Source of the DNA: Capsicum annuum
Taxonomy: Eukaryota; Streptophyta; Magnoliopsida; Solanales; Solanaceae
Direction of reading: 5' to 3'
Length of the DNA: 64,000 nt
Assembly: GCF_002878395.1 (NCBI RefSeq)
Contig: NC_061115.1
Span: 148,930,105 to 148,994,104 of the forward strand
Position 1 is the first letter of the stretch. Each line of letters opens with the position of its first letter. A program made the position numbers and the translations under genes. Under the pieces are notes generated by a model. The model was given only the letters and a program-made list of their open reading frames with translations, ran no database searches and was not told the origin of the DNA. Below are positions 33,470 to 45,241 of the stretch, piece after piece.

Positions 33470-36266
33470 TCTGATACCCCGAGTTTTTCCCGTAAAATAT
33501 TTCGCTCCCAAATGTGTCGAGTCATTAAAGAATTTTTATCTTGCCAAGAGAAGCTTAGCACTCAAAAAAAAAATTTGCTAACTGTTGAAACTTTATCATT
33601 TAGACCTCTGATCTTTCGGTATTTCTTTGATGACCTTTCCGACATCTATTTTTTGATTTTCAAGTTGCGTTACGATGAGGAAAGGTCATAATAAATCCCG
33701 AGTGAGTTTCGAAATTTTTGGAGTAGCATAAGGGCACGCTTGGGTGCCCAAAACAGTGGCACCATGCGATTAGCATGCTCCAGCAATTTTCAGCATTTCA
33801 GGGCCAACTTTAAACGATCATCACTTCCTGAATATAAGGAACTAGGAGATTTTCTATATATCAAACGAAATCTCTTTGAGTCTTCTTTCCAATTCAATTG
33901 GTTTCACCCTATTCCAACATCAGAGTAATAAGTTACGATCAATTTATTACAGCATGTCAAATCAGTAACTGAGGGACAGATTTGATTTGGGTCAACTTCG
34001 GTCGATCATAAATCCTTATATATGGCGAACTGGGTGTCCTACCATATATAAATTTAAAGATCTTTGAGTTATCTTTCCAACGATATAAATTTCACAAAAA
34101 TCCAATATCTGAACGAGGAGTTATTCAGTTTTTCGTGGCCAAGGTACGCAGGAATTTTCTGCCATTTTTCAATTTCCTTAGGGGCAATCCAGTCATTTCA
34201 CCCTTGCCCCATTTCGTGGAAATAAGCATAAAAACTGATTTTGGGCATCAAAGTCTGTTATTTAAAAAAAAATCCAAGAAAGAAACCCTAAACCTCTAAA
34301 TTCCCCTTCCTAAATCTTCCAATTCCACCATGGAAATTCCAAATTAATCCGATAAATGAAGTCCCCGTTTCGAGCTCTTTGAGATGCACCAATCAGTTTT
34401 GTGAATAGTGTTCCGAGGCAAGAATTCATTCTAATCTTTAATTTTAAGGTATATGGGGTTTGAACAAGAATAATTCTTCCGTTCTTGTGCCCGTATCTTC
34501 AAATTTTATTTTGGATTATTATGAGTTTGGCAGATGAATTTATTTCCAAGATATCCTACCTTAAGATTTTGATTATGTATATATGTAAATTGTTCAAGCT
34601 TTCCAATTAAGATTATTTAATGGATTCATATGGTTCTGTAAGTTGAATTATGTTTAAATAATTCGATTATGAACTTATAAAGATTTGAATTGTAAGTTTT
34701 GAATCACATGAGTATTTGACTATTTTCGTTCTATGAATTGAGATTTAATATTGAGATTCTTGGTGTTTCTATCAAGAATTGATATATTTTGAACATGTAT
34801 CCATGTTTTAAGTTCAAGAATGAATTATTGGTATTTTCAAGTGTTTTCGAGCCATGTGTCAATTTTTGAGCTTCCTTATGACGATTTGAGTTATTAGGTA
34901 TATTGATATCGAAGTTGCAATGAGTCTTGGTATTTTTTGGATGATTTTGATGAGGTAAATTTTTTAAAATATTACGTATTGAGTCTTCATATCCTTGTCC
35001 AAATGTCGAGTCGGTTATGGTTCAATGCATTGATACCTTGTTGATGTTGAGGAAGATTAAAATGTTTTGAGCTAAAATGTGTTGAGTTAGGGATCCACAA
35101 ATTGATATGATTTGATAAATGAGAAAGAGATTTGATTTGGTCTTTATGATAGACCCTTATGATGTTGTGGTGGATTTCTTAACGCGTTCTGAGCTTGTTG
35201 GGGAGTAGTACTTAGCAACGAGATAAAAATTTGGTATTTTTCCAAACCTATGTGCCACCGTAGGGTTATTTGATGATGATATTATTGGCCAGAGAGCCCG
35301 ATTGTGATTATTTCAGTTTTAAGGTCGTACTCCCTGGCAAAGAGCATGATGCTCCCGCCAACGGGGGTTTCAAACGTTGGTATACCACATAGCTCACATG
35401 GGGTTGTCGGTTATAGGAAACTCCCATGTCCATAAGATTAAGTTTCTTGAATTACCGAGTCACTCTGAGATTTGAGTCAAAGAGTTGAGATGTTTATGAT
35501 GTTTTATGGTCATTTATGATGATTTATAATTACCTATGATGATTTTTGACGATATGATAATTTAGGATGATTTAGGATGATTTATCATAATTTATGATTT
35601 ATAATGATTTACGTGGATTACGAGATTTTATCATATGAACTGTTTATTATGAAATTACGAAAAGTATGATTTGATATAACTCAAGCCAAGTGAGTCATCA
35701 TTGTCCGTATGCATGTTTTCATGAAATTGATTGTACTATTTATATTATTGCAGGCAACCCCACATACTTAGTACATTTTAAAGTACTGACCCACATATTT
35801 CCATGGGCTACATTCTTACCAAAATATAGGTACAAACTGTAGCGCACATATTATGTTCAGCTGTGTCGCAGCTCTCGATCGGCAGGTGATTAGTCCTTTT
35901 GATTCAGGGACTTGAGTTGTTCGGATTTGAGGTGTATTGTATTTTCTATATTCAGTCATATTGAGTAGGGGTAGTTGGGAGTCATGACCCGGCTATCTTT
36001 GGTCAATGCTAGTAGAGGCTTCATAGACAGTCACTAGTAGTTAGTGTATTCAGTTTCGGATTTGTATATATATGAGCAGAATTGTGACCGTATAAATTTA
36101 CTTTCTTGTTGGTCAGACTAAGTTATGGGTTGTTTCCACATTATTCCCTCTATTTTATGCATTTTATTCAATTGCTTTGAGTTATGCCAGATGAAGGGTT
36201 AGCTTGGGGTCACTTGTGACCTTAAGCACCGTGTGACATCTCTGGATTTGATTTCGGGGCGTTACA
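33470..36266 (+). repeat. Inner LARD 3' LTR
   Basis: Matches the 5' LTR throughout. The first two bases read tc rather than tg. It ends gggcgttaca. The frame at 33740-33928 is a chance frame. Its AT microrepeat zone is at 35490-35625. Confidence 0.9.
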
Positions 36267-36271
36267 ACAAC
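36267..36271 (+). repeat. Target site duplication acaac, right
   Basis: Perfect match to 26790-26794. Confidence 0.9.
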
Positions 36272-36611
36272 TTTGGAACATAACGGAAGTGATGGGATAC
36301 TTTTGAGTCTGTGGGCAATCCCATAACTGTCTGTGGGGACTGTCTGAGAAAGTCCTACCCCTAGGACCTTGAGCTTCACTATTTCTGTTACATTAAAAGT
36401 AAGGTGGAGTTGACATAAGTGGATCATGATGATAACCTACATGAATTTCTTAGAGAACCTTTCTATAACATGATCTGAAATATGAAAAAGGGGAAACAGT
36501 TCAAAAAACATCTCATAGCCTCCTGTACATAAGTGTGGTGCACAACACACCCATGCACAAGACTCTACTAAATGTTGTTTTTCAGACTTCCTAGGACATT
36601 GTTGAACCTTA
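36272..36611 (-). other. Outer LARD leader (minus strand), right part of interior
   Basis: Reading the minus strand from the primer site, it shows gtcctaggaagtct, tagtagagtcttg and ggctatgagatg, followed by a ctgtttcccc and ctttttcata stretch, in the same order as the inner LARD and Tekay leaders. The small minus frames at 36182-36427 and 36437-36625 overlap this leader and are unsupported. Confidence 0.6.
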
Positions 36612-36624
36612 GGCTCTGACACCA
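36612..36624 (-). promoter_or_regulatory. Primer-binding site of outer LARD (initiator-Met type)
   Basis: Minus strand tggtgtcagagcc, one base from tggtatcagagcc, four bases from the LTR end. Confidence 0.85.
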
Positions 36625-36628
36625 AGTT

Positions 36629-39610
36629 TGTAACGGCCCGAATCTAGTACCCAAAATGCTACACAATGCTCATGACCCCGAAGGACAATAAGCTAACCCA
36701 TGACTGATATCTGTAACTGAGCACTGAATAATACATTATAAATATTCGGAATATTAGCTTTAAGGCCATAAGGTTCAAAACTGAACTAATACTGAATATA
36801 ATACAATGTCTGTAATGGGGTATAACAATACCCAAAACTGAAATAAACTATCTGAAACATGTTTTAGTCTGAAAGCCTCTAAATTGTCTGAAAACTGTGA
36901 AGTTGATGGGACATATCCCAAACTAACTTCGAACTATTAAAGTAATAAAGTAATAAAATAATCATGTTATCCTCGAATAATGAGGACTCACTATAAGTCT
37001 AGCTGCTGAATGTCTGATCTACTAAGAATGCTCGGGAGCTCGTGCTTCTAAACCTATGGTATAAAACACCATAGCGCAAATGCGTCAGTACGTTGAATGA
37101 ACTGCTATGCATATGATGTAGGCTGAATGCAATGGTTCATATGCATGAAAAATACTAACTGACTGAATAACATGAATATGAGAATACATGCATGAATAAG
37201 AGACTGTAACTGAATTTGTGATAACACTGACTCATGAATTTTGATAATATGAATCTAATGATATCTGAGTGCTAATACTGGGATACTGAATAACTGAGTC
37301 TATAGAGTACTAAGGAACTGATGCTATATTATTAATAAAGGAAAGACTATTTCTTACAGTTTTAATTATGAAGAACTAACCTGATTGACTATATCTGACA
37401 GTTTTGAAACTGAATACTGATAATATGGGTTTTATGTAATTATTATACTATTAATTGAGTTTGTGATAACATAATTACTGAGTCTGAATACTGATAATAT
37501 GAGTGACTATATCTGACAGTCCTGATCCTAATGGAACTAGCTAGGTTTGCACTGTACTGATTTGACTGTATCTGACAGTCCTGGATTTCTGTAGAACTGA
37601 ATTGAGTTCTATTACTGAAACTGGATCTGAAATTGAGACTATGGGAGGTAATCATCAAATCGACATGCCTCAAAACTGAACAGGAGAGGTCTAACCTGCA
37701 ACCCCAGCTGGAAGGGTGTCAGTACCGTGCCACGAGTAAAGACAAGCTATAAGTATACCCTCTCTAATAGGGAGCTCTTTCGTCAACCCCTCCTAGTAGG
37801 AAACATAAATGAGATGTATAAATCCCTATACTCATAGGGGTACATCTCAACCTACGCTGGCTCTGTAGTTCTAAAATACAGGGATTGCTACTAAGGATTA
37901 CACACTCTACTGGCTAACAGTGTGTGTCCTCATCCCTGGGTTCACTCGATGCTGAATCCTACTCCCAACTGAATAGACACTGAAATGATTAACTGAACTG
38001 AACTGATACTAATGGTATTGTTTAGAGCTAAACTGAGTTGACTGAGTTCCATTGACTGTCGGAATGCTACTGAGACCTGAAGACTGACGGGGAATACTTA
38101 AGTTATTGAGATTTTTAGGAATACTGAGGTTACCAAGATTACTGAGTATTGATGTTACTGAGACCACTGAAGTCACTGAGATTACTGGGTAGGACTAGAC
38201 TGAAACTAAATTTACTGAGTTTTCTTGAGTTATATGACTGACTAAATTTTAAGGATCATGGCTTAACTGAGAGTATCGTGAAAACATGACGCTGGCTCTA
38301 GGCACACAGCTAAATTGTTGGGTACAAGTACCCCAGGACTCGATAGCATGAAACTGACAGAACATGACACTTCTTGAACACATGACCAATATCAACAATT
38401 CATAATACATCAATTTAGGGATTTCATGAAGCACATGGTTATCATAGTCTTGTACATAAATGTAATTGCATATAAACATGTCATACTTTCCTCAACCTAT
38501 TCTCATGGACATTCCCTCAACCATTCATAATGCACACAATATCATGGAAGTCATTCTTAGTCAAAGGGTAAAGGATATACTTATCACTTGGGTCACAATT
38601 TAGCTATAATACATAATTTCTATTCTCTTAGGCATTTTATCAAACACCTAGGATGCATGACTTAGGGCATAGGCATGACCATCAAATTAATACAACAAAA
38701 CTCCATATTTCAACTCAATTTCATATGTTTCTGACCACATACTAGCATAGGTTCATGAACACCACATAAAGATTCCATCTTGGAAATCATACAACCATAA
38801 TAACATGAACATAATCAACCCACAACAAAATATTCACAATACAATATTTAAAACTTGATCCTTGGGCTTCATGGATGAAAGGAATCTATGAATGAACACT
38901 GTAAATACCTTGGTTTTGAATTCTATGAAGATTGACAGAGAGATTCTTGAATTTGAGTCTTGGATTTGATTCCCCAATTGAAAACCCTAGCTTGTTCTTG
39001 GAGAAACTTAAGAGAAACACTGTGTTTTGGATGAAAAACAGTTGAATCACGTGTTATTGGGTTTAAATAGGGGTAGGAAATTGACCCTTTTAACTCTTGG
39101 ACGCGTATTTTAATTTTTTTGAAAATTTCCTAATTTTCTTCCTCATCGTGCTGCTGTCGGACCAAGTCACTGGAACTTGACAATTGGGAATCTGAATGGT
39201 GGGGCGATGCAGGGCTATCATGTTGCCACTTTGTTTGTGACCTGGATGTTTGGCTCAACGCGGAGACATCGCGTTGAGACACTGGAAAAAGGACAATTCT
39301 TAATTTTAGCCCTAGCACAGTGTGTCATAATCGCGGAGACTCACTGAATTTGGACAATTGCCATTTTGGCTAGCTCCACAACGCGTTGATGGCTCAGGTG
39401 GCACACTATCTTACTAAAATGGCTCTAGCTCTTCGCCCGGGTGTTGGATTTGGGTGAATTTTGTATTGATGGAAAGCTTATTCAATTTCCCACATGATAA
39501 AAAGTGAAAATATTGAAAATTAAACATGTATAAAAATGGATTCATCTTTGAAACAAGTCTTTAACATTTCTGGGATGATTTTAAGCTAGGTAGAAGTACG
39601 GGGTTTTACA
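36629..39610 (-). repeat. Outer LARD 5' LTR (right copy)
   Basis: On the minus strand it starts tgtaaaaccccgtac and ends gggccgttaca. It is full length (2982 bases). Its motif array lies at 39140-39400. The minus frames at 37443-37673, 38249-38479 and 39130-39318 are not supported. Confidence 0.85.
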
Positions 39611-39615
39611 TCCAA
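39611..39615 (+). repeat. Target site duplication tccaa, right
   Basis: Perfect match to 21199-21203. Confidence 0.9.
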
Positions 39616-39828
39616 GATCTTTACTTTATGCATTATTTACTTTGCTTGCAATTTACAAACTCCAAACTCTCTTTTGGTTATGATAGCATCAATTGAATCT
39701 AAATTATGAAGTGAAATTGAATCATTGTTTAACCAAGTCCCTGTGGGATCGATATTTGGCTTTAATTAGTCCACTTTAATAGTTGATAAGATCACGTACA
39801 CTTGCATGTGTGCCTGGGCGCTGTCTCA
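39616..39828 (+). repeat. 3' LTR of element E, right part
   Basis: Continues the E LTR from gatctttacttta to gggcgctgtct, matching 15280-15482. Confidence 0.85.
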
Positions 39829-40177
39829 TATCTACTCTGCACGATGCACAAACTAACAGTGAGAACCCATACTATAATTTACACACCTAGAAAGTGTAGT
39901 AGAGTATCAAACATGTAGTACTCAGTAGTCGACTGTCGATTAAGCTCCAAAGATAATGTAAATATACATAACATGCCAGAAAGAATGTAAACTTCACCCA
40001 ATTATCCACCAAACTACATAATAAATCTAAGGAGACAATAAGGATTCATATCCAAGAAACTAACATAATAAGCTAATGGAATAATAAGGATAAGTTACCC
40101 TTCTTCAACCATACTTTGAGACCTTAACACGATACCATATATCACTATCCAATTTATGAATAAAGAGCAAAAAAAGG

Positions 40178-40204
40178 ATATATATATATATATATATATA
40201 TATA
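40178..40204. repeat. TA microsatellite
   Basis: About thirteen TA units inside LTR F. Confidence 0.9.
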
Positions 40205-41067
40205 ATAGAATTCAAGGCCAAGAAATGGATTTACAATATGAGTACATGAAAGAAGGGATAGATATACGATAATACCTTAACTACTATAGATAGATACATA
40301 TACATAACAAGGCTAACTCAAGGGTACAAGTTAAGTAATCAGCTAGCATCTTCGGACCTCTCAATCATAGTAGGAACTAGCGCTAATATAATTAGGATCT
40401 CTAATCCATCCATCTAAACATGAGAAACGTACTATAATAAGTAGCTATAAAGAAATAAATCAAGATATCAGGGTCTAAAGTCATAATGTCAAACTATGGA
40501 ATAATCATACATAATGAAATAACTATAAGCATAAGGAATCTAACTCATACCTCCAAGTCTTAATACCAGACCGTTAATCAACCTGCCATGTAGTAACCAT
40601 AATAATAATAATAATAACACTACAAGGTAATCGTCTAGTCCGGACAACCAATTTCTAATCAGGCTTTTCATAAAACCCCATCGCTATAGGCCTGGAAGTT
40701 TCAATCAACAAACAACAATCATAGCCCTCCATAAGGCTAATAAATATTGGGTCATACTAGTGATAGGCAATTCACATGCATGAATGAATGCAAGGAGAGT
40801 TCATAAGACCATAAAGTACCATAAAGTAACCCAATGTATACACCTCCTCTAGCTCGATAGCTCACAAAGGAAGGACCTATGGTGATATTTTTTCTCTGGT
40901 ACAATAGCTCATCGAAGGAGTCCCTATGAGGTTTGGGAATACCCGTATACACTGACTTGGTCCCGATCTAGGATTTCAAATAATCATCAATGTCATCATT
41001 AATCGTCAAACTTGAACTGGAACTTATATCATCAATACCATCATCAATGCACTTGGTCTAGCACCAG

Positions 41068-41089
41068 ATATATATATATATATATATAA
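41068..41089. repeat. TA microsatellite
   Basis: About ten TA units inside LTR F. Confidence 0.85.
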
Positions 41090-42333
41090 ATATATACACA
41101 TAAAATGCATGGTCTAGAACCGTTGCTAAAATCGTATAAGTCCATAAATCCATTGCTCGAGGTAAACTTCGAGACTAAATCATCATAAAAGTGTAAAAAA
41201 GGAGAAATCTCTCTCGATCGGGGTAAATAGTAGTAGCAAAACCATGGATTGGAATCTATCTTGTTCAAATCTCAAAATTATCATACTTAGTCTCAAAGGC
41301 TCATAAGTTACTCATAAAGATGCTATGATTCCTGTTGTGAAGAAATTTATTGTAAAAGTGAAAAACAGGGATAAATCCCTTTTTTAGGGAAAAAAAATCA
41401 TATTTTGGTTGGGATCGTACCATTTACTAAGTGATCATGAATTTACCAAATCTATGTATTCCATCACCAGTATCCAAACAAATACAATTATAAGAATCAA
41501 ATCATCTAACAACTACGGTCATTCTTTTATAAGGATACAACACCTCTTGAAATTAAACCACTATCCTAATCACGGCTTGGGGCCTAATAATTTATAACTG
41601 ACATAACCATAACATAATAATTCAAGAAAAACCATCACAACCCACCGAGTAACATATTAAACCTCATACTAAAGGTTAATTACCTTAATTATGTCCAATA
41701 TGCTAACATGTACATAAATAAGTCTAGAAAAGCTAACATGTATCTTGGCCTAAGTTGGGACGGAGGGACCCACTTCTAATCCCCGAATTCTATTTTAGAC
41801 AAGTTTCTACCCTAAACAAGGCTAAGGTATCAACATTCACTTCTAGGTGATGAATAAGCTATGATTAGACCTGAGTTAATAGTTCCACCTAAAACATGAG
41901 AAATTAAGGCAATTTTACCTAAATTATGGTTCTAATATAGCCTAAAGAATCCAAATAAGACTAATTATACCAATCAGTCTTCAAATACCTAAATACCATC
42001 CCATATCTAGTATAATATGAAAATTATACTATGAAATAGCTAAATCTATCAAGATGGCAATAGGATCATAGAAGTAGAATAAGTATTTCACCTTAAGGGT
42101 CAATTAGCCTTCTAGCTCCTAATTCATAAATTAGACTCAGTCATGATATTCTATCAGCAATCATATCCCTAACAAACATATATCAAATCCCATCTCAAGA
42201 ATAAGGGTAGATAGAAGCCTACATCAAAGACAAATTACAACCCTTAAATCATCCACGAATCATTCTTTTTCACTCCATGACCCTAAAATCTCGCCATTCT
42301 ATCAAAATAGTAATCTACACATCATTAGGAATA

Positions 42334-42398
42334 AAATTATACCAAATTGCTATTAAGGGTCGGGTAAAATTTTAAGTCAAATTATACCAAATTGCTAT
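42334..42398 (+). repeat. 20-base direct repeat, 45 bases apart
   Basis: aaattataccaaattgctat occurs at 42334-42353 and 42379-42398. The second copy runs into the LTR end of element C. Confidence 0.8.
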
Positions 42399-43905
42399 AA
42401 CGCTCAACTTACACCTCAAATAAGTGCAAGGCGATCATCGTCAATATATTTACCCAACTTCAAAGTTGGGGTCGAATCCACAGGGAACAATGTGAGTGGC
42501 GATTAAACTAGTTCGAAACTATAGCTACAAGTTCAATTCAAATAAATAATAAGAAAAGACAAAATAGGGGTTTTTACCAATCAAACAAATTCTAACGTTT
42601 CAACTTATTTTAGAACTCAAAACTTAGATTTCAATATTTCGAATCAGTGATATAGAGAAACTAGGATTGTGATCACTATGACTATTAATCTCCATTGAAT
42701 AATAACTGTCATGATTCTCGTGATAGGTGGGAACAACAGATTATCCCTGTCTATGATACTATCTGACTTATCTCTCGACCTCACCAGACAATTTATTATC
42801 TAATTCTCTCGAACTTAGATAACATATCTATTTCCAATTGGATGTTATCTCAGGTAGATTGATCCAGTTACGACATCAATCATTAAACAGAAGGTTGGTA
42901 GCTTCTGAGTCCCTGTTGAACCTCTAGTCTATTTCTCCGTTAGAAGTAAATAAAACCTAAGGCATAACCTAATGTTTGCAACCAATAGATTCAAGTTAAA
43001 ACAACAGAATTTTAAGAAGTTCCCATAATCACTCAAACCCTAATCCAACTATTAAATCAATAAAATAATAATCATATATCCCACAACCCTAGTTGTGGGT
43101 TTTAGTTGCTCGTAAGATAGAAAGAGATAACAAAGATTAAATTCATAACTTAAAGCAAGTGAACTTACAAAAGATGAAATTCAAAGTTGTTTCTCCTTCA
43201 AGTACAATAAGAATTTCCTATAACTAAATCAAAGGATGGAAAATTGAATTCTAAGTTAAGAGAGTCAAAAACAAGTGAACTCCCCTTTACTAAGTTACAA
43301 GATGTCAAAAGCTGCTTCCAAAGTTATGAATGAAACCCTAAAAGATGTTATTTATACTAAAGCTTAATTAAGGAAATAAAATAACAAAACTTAATAAAAT
43401 TCTCGGAATAGGTGACGCCTAAGCTGATGCCAAGTCAAGAGTCTGACGCTCTATCACGGATGGTGCCAGAATGCTTCAGTTGCCTTCAAAATCTATCTTA
43501 GGCAGACGATGTAGCTGACGTCGCATCACCGATCTGACGATGTATCACCAACATCGTCAAATTTCTTCTTTGAACTCAATTCTCTGGTTTAAGCTGACGC
43601 CCTTCGTGACGCCTTATCTCCAACGTCGTTAGAACTTCTTCTCATGCTTCACGTTTTTGGTTAAGGTTGATGCCAATGTTGATAAGCTATCACAAGGTTG
43701 ACGACGTATCACGGAGGTCGTCAGCCATAATTTTTTCTCTTTATCTTAGATTTTCAACTCTTTTGCTCAGTTGTTTGTTTTTATTCCTTCAGCATTTTAC
43801 TGCAATATCATGAGCAAACACATCAAAACAACAAGAGTTGCTTTAGAATTCACAATTATTTTGAGCTAAAAAGCATTAAATGTGTTAGCTTTTGCTCACA
43901 TATCA
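42396..43905 (-). repeat. Element C 3' LTR (left copy)
   Basis: On the minus strand it begins tgatatgtgagc after the tract gttgagggtgt and ends gttgagcgttata. Its TATA box tataaata is near 43346-43353 (minus). A GC-rich array of gacg/atcacc words (43415-43730) lies upstream. It matches 46481-47716 closely. Confidence 0.85.
43415..43730 (-). repeat. Array of gacg..atcacc..cgtc words in U3 of element C
   Basis: Repeated short words such as ctgacg, gacgcc, tatcac and gtcgtc, at far higher GC than the flanks. The 5' LTR copy at 47510-47690 shows the same words with CpG losses. Confidence 0.65.
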
Positions 43906-43945
43906 ACACCCTCAACTTAAAACAATTACTTGTCCTCAAGCAACT
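43906..43945 (-). promoter_or_regulatory. Polypurine tract and upstream box of element C
   Basis: On the minus strand it reads gttgcttgaggacaagtaat then tgttttaagttgagggtgt, directly before the LTR. Confidence 0.7.
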
Positions 43946-45241
43946 ACATAACACCATACTACGATGCTTAACCAAGAGACACATAAGATACCTATCACAG
44001 TTAATTATCAAGGTTAGCTCAAAATACATGCCACTCACCACGTTCAATCCAGTTGTGCATATCCATGAAGATTAACAATGTGACCTAAAGGAATCAAGAT
44101 ATGGCATCAATTCAGCAACAATAACCATACATATGTTCAAGTTACACTACCAAAACAAGTAAACAGCTAGCAATGCACCCGATGTACCCTTACAACAAAG
44201 AAGTCCCTCCTCACTCATATATGAACTCAAGTATGTCAATGCAGGGACGGTCAAGAGACACTCACTCTCAGAAAGAAATTCCAATCAATCCTTGTCAAAT
44301 ACCATATGCTTTCCCTTATTTTCATTACCAAGGTGTCCAGACAGGTAATTTAGGATCACTATAGGTCTTTTCTTAGGCTTGTAATGTAGGCTAAGGGATG
44401 GTATGATATTCAATGGCATTTAGAGTGACTAAGCCTCCTTGGCACTACCTTAACTTTTGGGGTTCACTTATTAACCTTTTTCTTCTTTTTCTCCTTTTCT
44501 TGATCACGCATTATTCAGGATGGATGTGACTTTTCTTATTTATTTATTTTTCACAACTATTCTTTTCTTATTCTTTTTCTATAGCACCCTACTTTTTATT
44601 CTTTTTTTTATTCTACCATTCCTCATACTCATTTTACATCATGTACCCCTATGATAGCCACCCTCAACTTAGGTTGTTTGCCTAAGTCAAGGTGCACAGT
44701 GTCCAAGGAGGACCAGGGCCAAAACAGGTTCATTATGATATAAATGGGAAGGTGATAGGTTTCATAGAAAGAAATGGTCAATTCAGGCTCAAAATAGGGA
44801 TCAAGAGATATATGCATAACAAGGAAGGTCATTTAGGCTAAAAGTGGACTAACATCAACAACGGCCTATGATCCTTTCCTAACCCCTATCTTTCAACCAA
44901 AGTAAGAGTAACTGGGAAAATTCTAGATTTAACACACAAAGGAAACTAAGTAGTATCTCACATACACATGGCACAAATGTGCATCACAAGCTACTACCTA
45001 TCCGGTTCATGCAATTGTTTAGCAGTGGATATCATGTCACTAGTACTAATTCCATAATAAGATGCACAGTGGTCACACATAAATGTATATCACACAGTTA
45101 TAAAATAGACCAACGGAGAGGTATTTATCAGTCTAAAAAATCAACAAAAATATGTCAACTATCCTAGATACTTATTTTTCTCCCAATTAACCAAAACACA
45201 TCACAAAACAAAACACAATACGCCTAAACATGCCAACTCTA
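43946..45241 (-). other. 3' non-coding interior of element C, shared with D
   Basis: Read on the minus strand, 44880-44520 matches 53710-54060 of element D nearly block for block: aggatcataggcc, agtccacttttagcctaaa, ccctattttgagcct, gaggtgg-type and ggggtacatgat, then A-rich. The 3' interior box is at 44350-44398. Nothing in the small frames at 43856-44047, 44173-44364, 44629-44832 or 44979-45167 supports a gene. Confidence 0.7.
44350..44398 (-). other. Conserved 3' interior box, element C
   Basis: Minus strand: cccttagcctacattacaag, then aaaagacctatagtgatcct. Same block as in E and D. Confidence 0.7.

Larger units (their letters stand above)
26795..36266 (+). mobile_element. Inner LARD: non-coding LTR retrotransposon, plus strand
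   Basis: LTRs of 2798 bases (26795-29592) and 2797 bases (33470-36266), perfect acaac duplication, primer site tggtatcagagc at 29597-29608 and polypurine tract aaagggggagatga before the 3' LTR. The interior of about 3.9 kb has no recognisable gag or pol; its longest open frame (71 codons, 31319-31534) has no motif. It is the youngest element in this nest: I count about 5-9% mismatches between LTRs over segments of 160-245 bases, fewer than for the outer LARD or E. Confidence 0.9.
21204..39610 (-). mobile_element. Outer LARD: non-coding LTR retrotransposon, minus strand
   Basis: The LTRs at 21204-24180 and 36629-39610 are about 2.98 kb each. They are bounded by tgtaa/ttaca-type ends and a perfect tccaa duplication. 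The primer site on the minus strand next to the right LTR (36612-36624) shows the orientation. The interior, 24181-26794 plus 36267-36628, totals about 3 kb and holds no recognisable gag or pol, so this is a large retrotransposon derivative that needs proteins from elsewhere. Its leader resembles the Tekay leader. A second LARD (26795-36266) is inserted in its interior. Confidence 0.85.
13802..39828 (+). mobile_element. Element E: Athila/Tat-like gag-protease element, carrying nested insertions
   Basis: Own sequence is 13802-21203 plus 39616-39828. The LTRs are about 1681 and 1679 bases once the insertion is removed. The primer site is tggcgccgtcatcaggga (15489-15506), the tRNA-Asp type used by Athila/Tat elements. 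The interior encodes gag with a CCHC knuckle and an aspartic protease, then goes straight to the 3' non-coding region without RT, RNase H or integrase. The missing RT group makes it non-autonomous or internally deleted. By eye its LTRs differ at roughly 15% of positions over one 230-base segment, more than either LARD nested inside it. Confidence 0.8.
39829..42395 (-). repeat. Minus-strand Tekay-like LTR F, degenerate
   Basis: There is no gene. The region 41650-41820, read on the minus strand, matches the LTR at 3005-3110 on the plus strand (the ggggattagaa stretch through to gttagctttt). Near 39840-39920 the minus strand has 'ctactacactttctagg' and 'gtgcagagtagatatgag', the U5-type sequence near the end of such LTRs. 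Its terminal stub is at 12051-12105, cut off by element E. A TA microsatellite is at 40178-40204, another at 41068-41089, and an (ata)n run at 40601-40618. The frames at 40752-40952, 41044-41268 and 41409-41597 are not supported. Confidence 0.5.
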
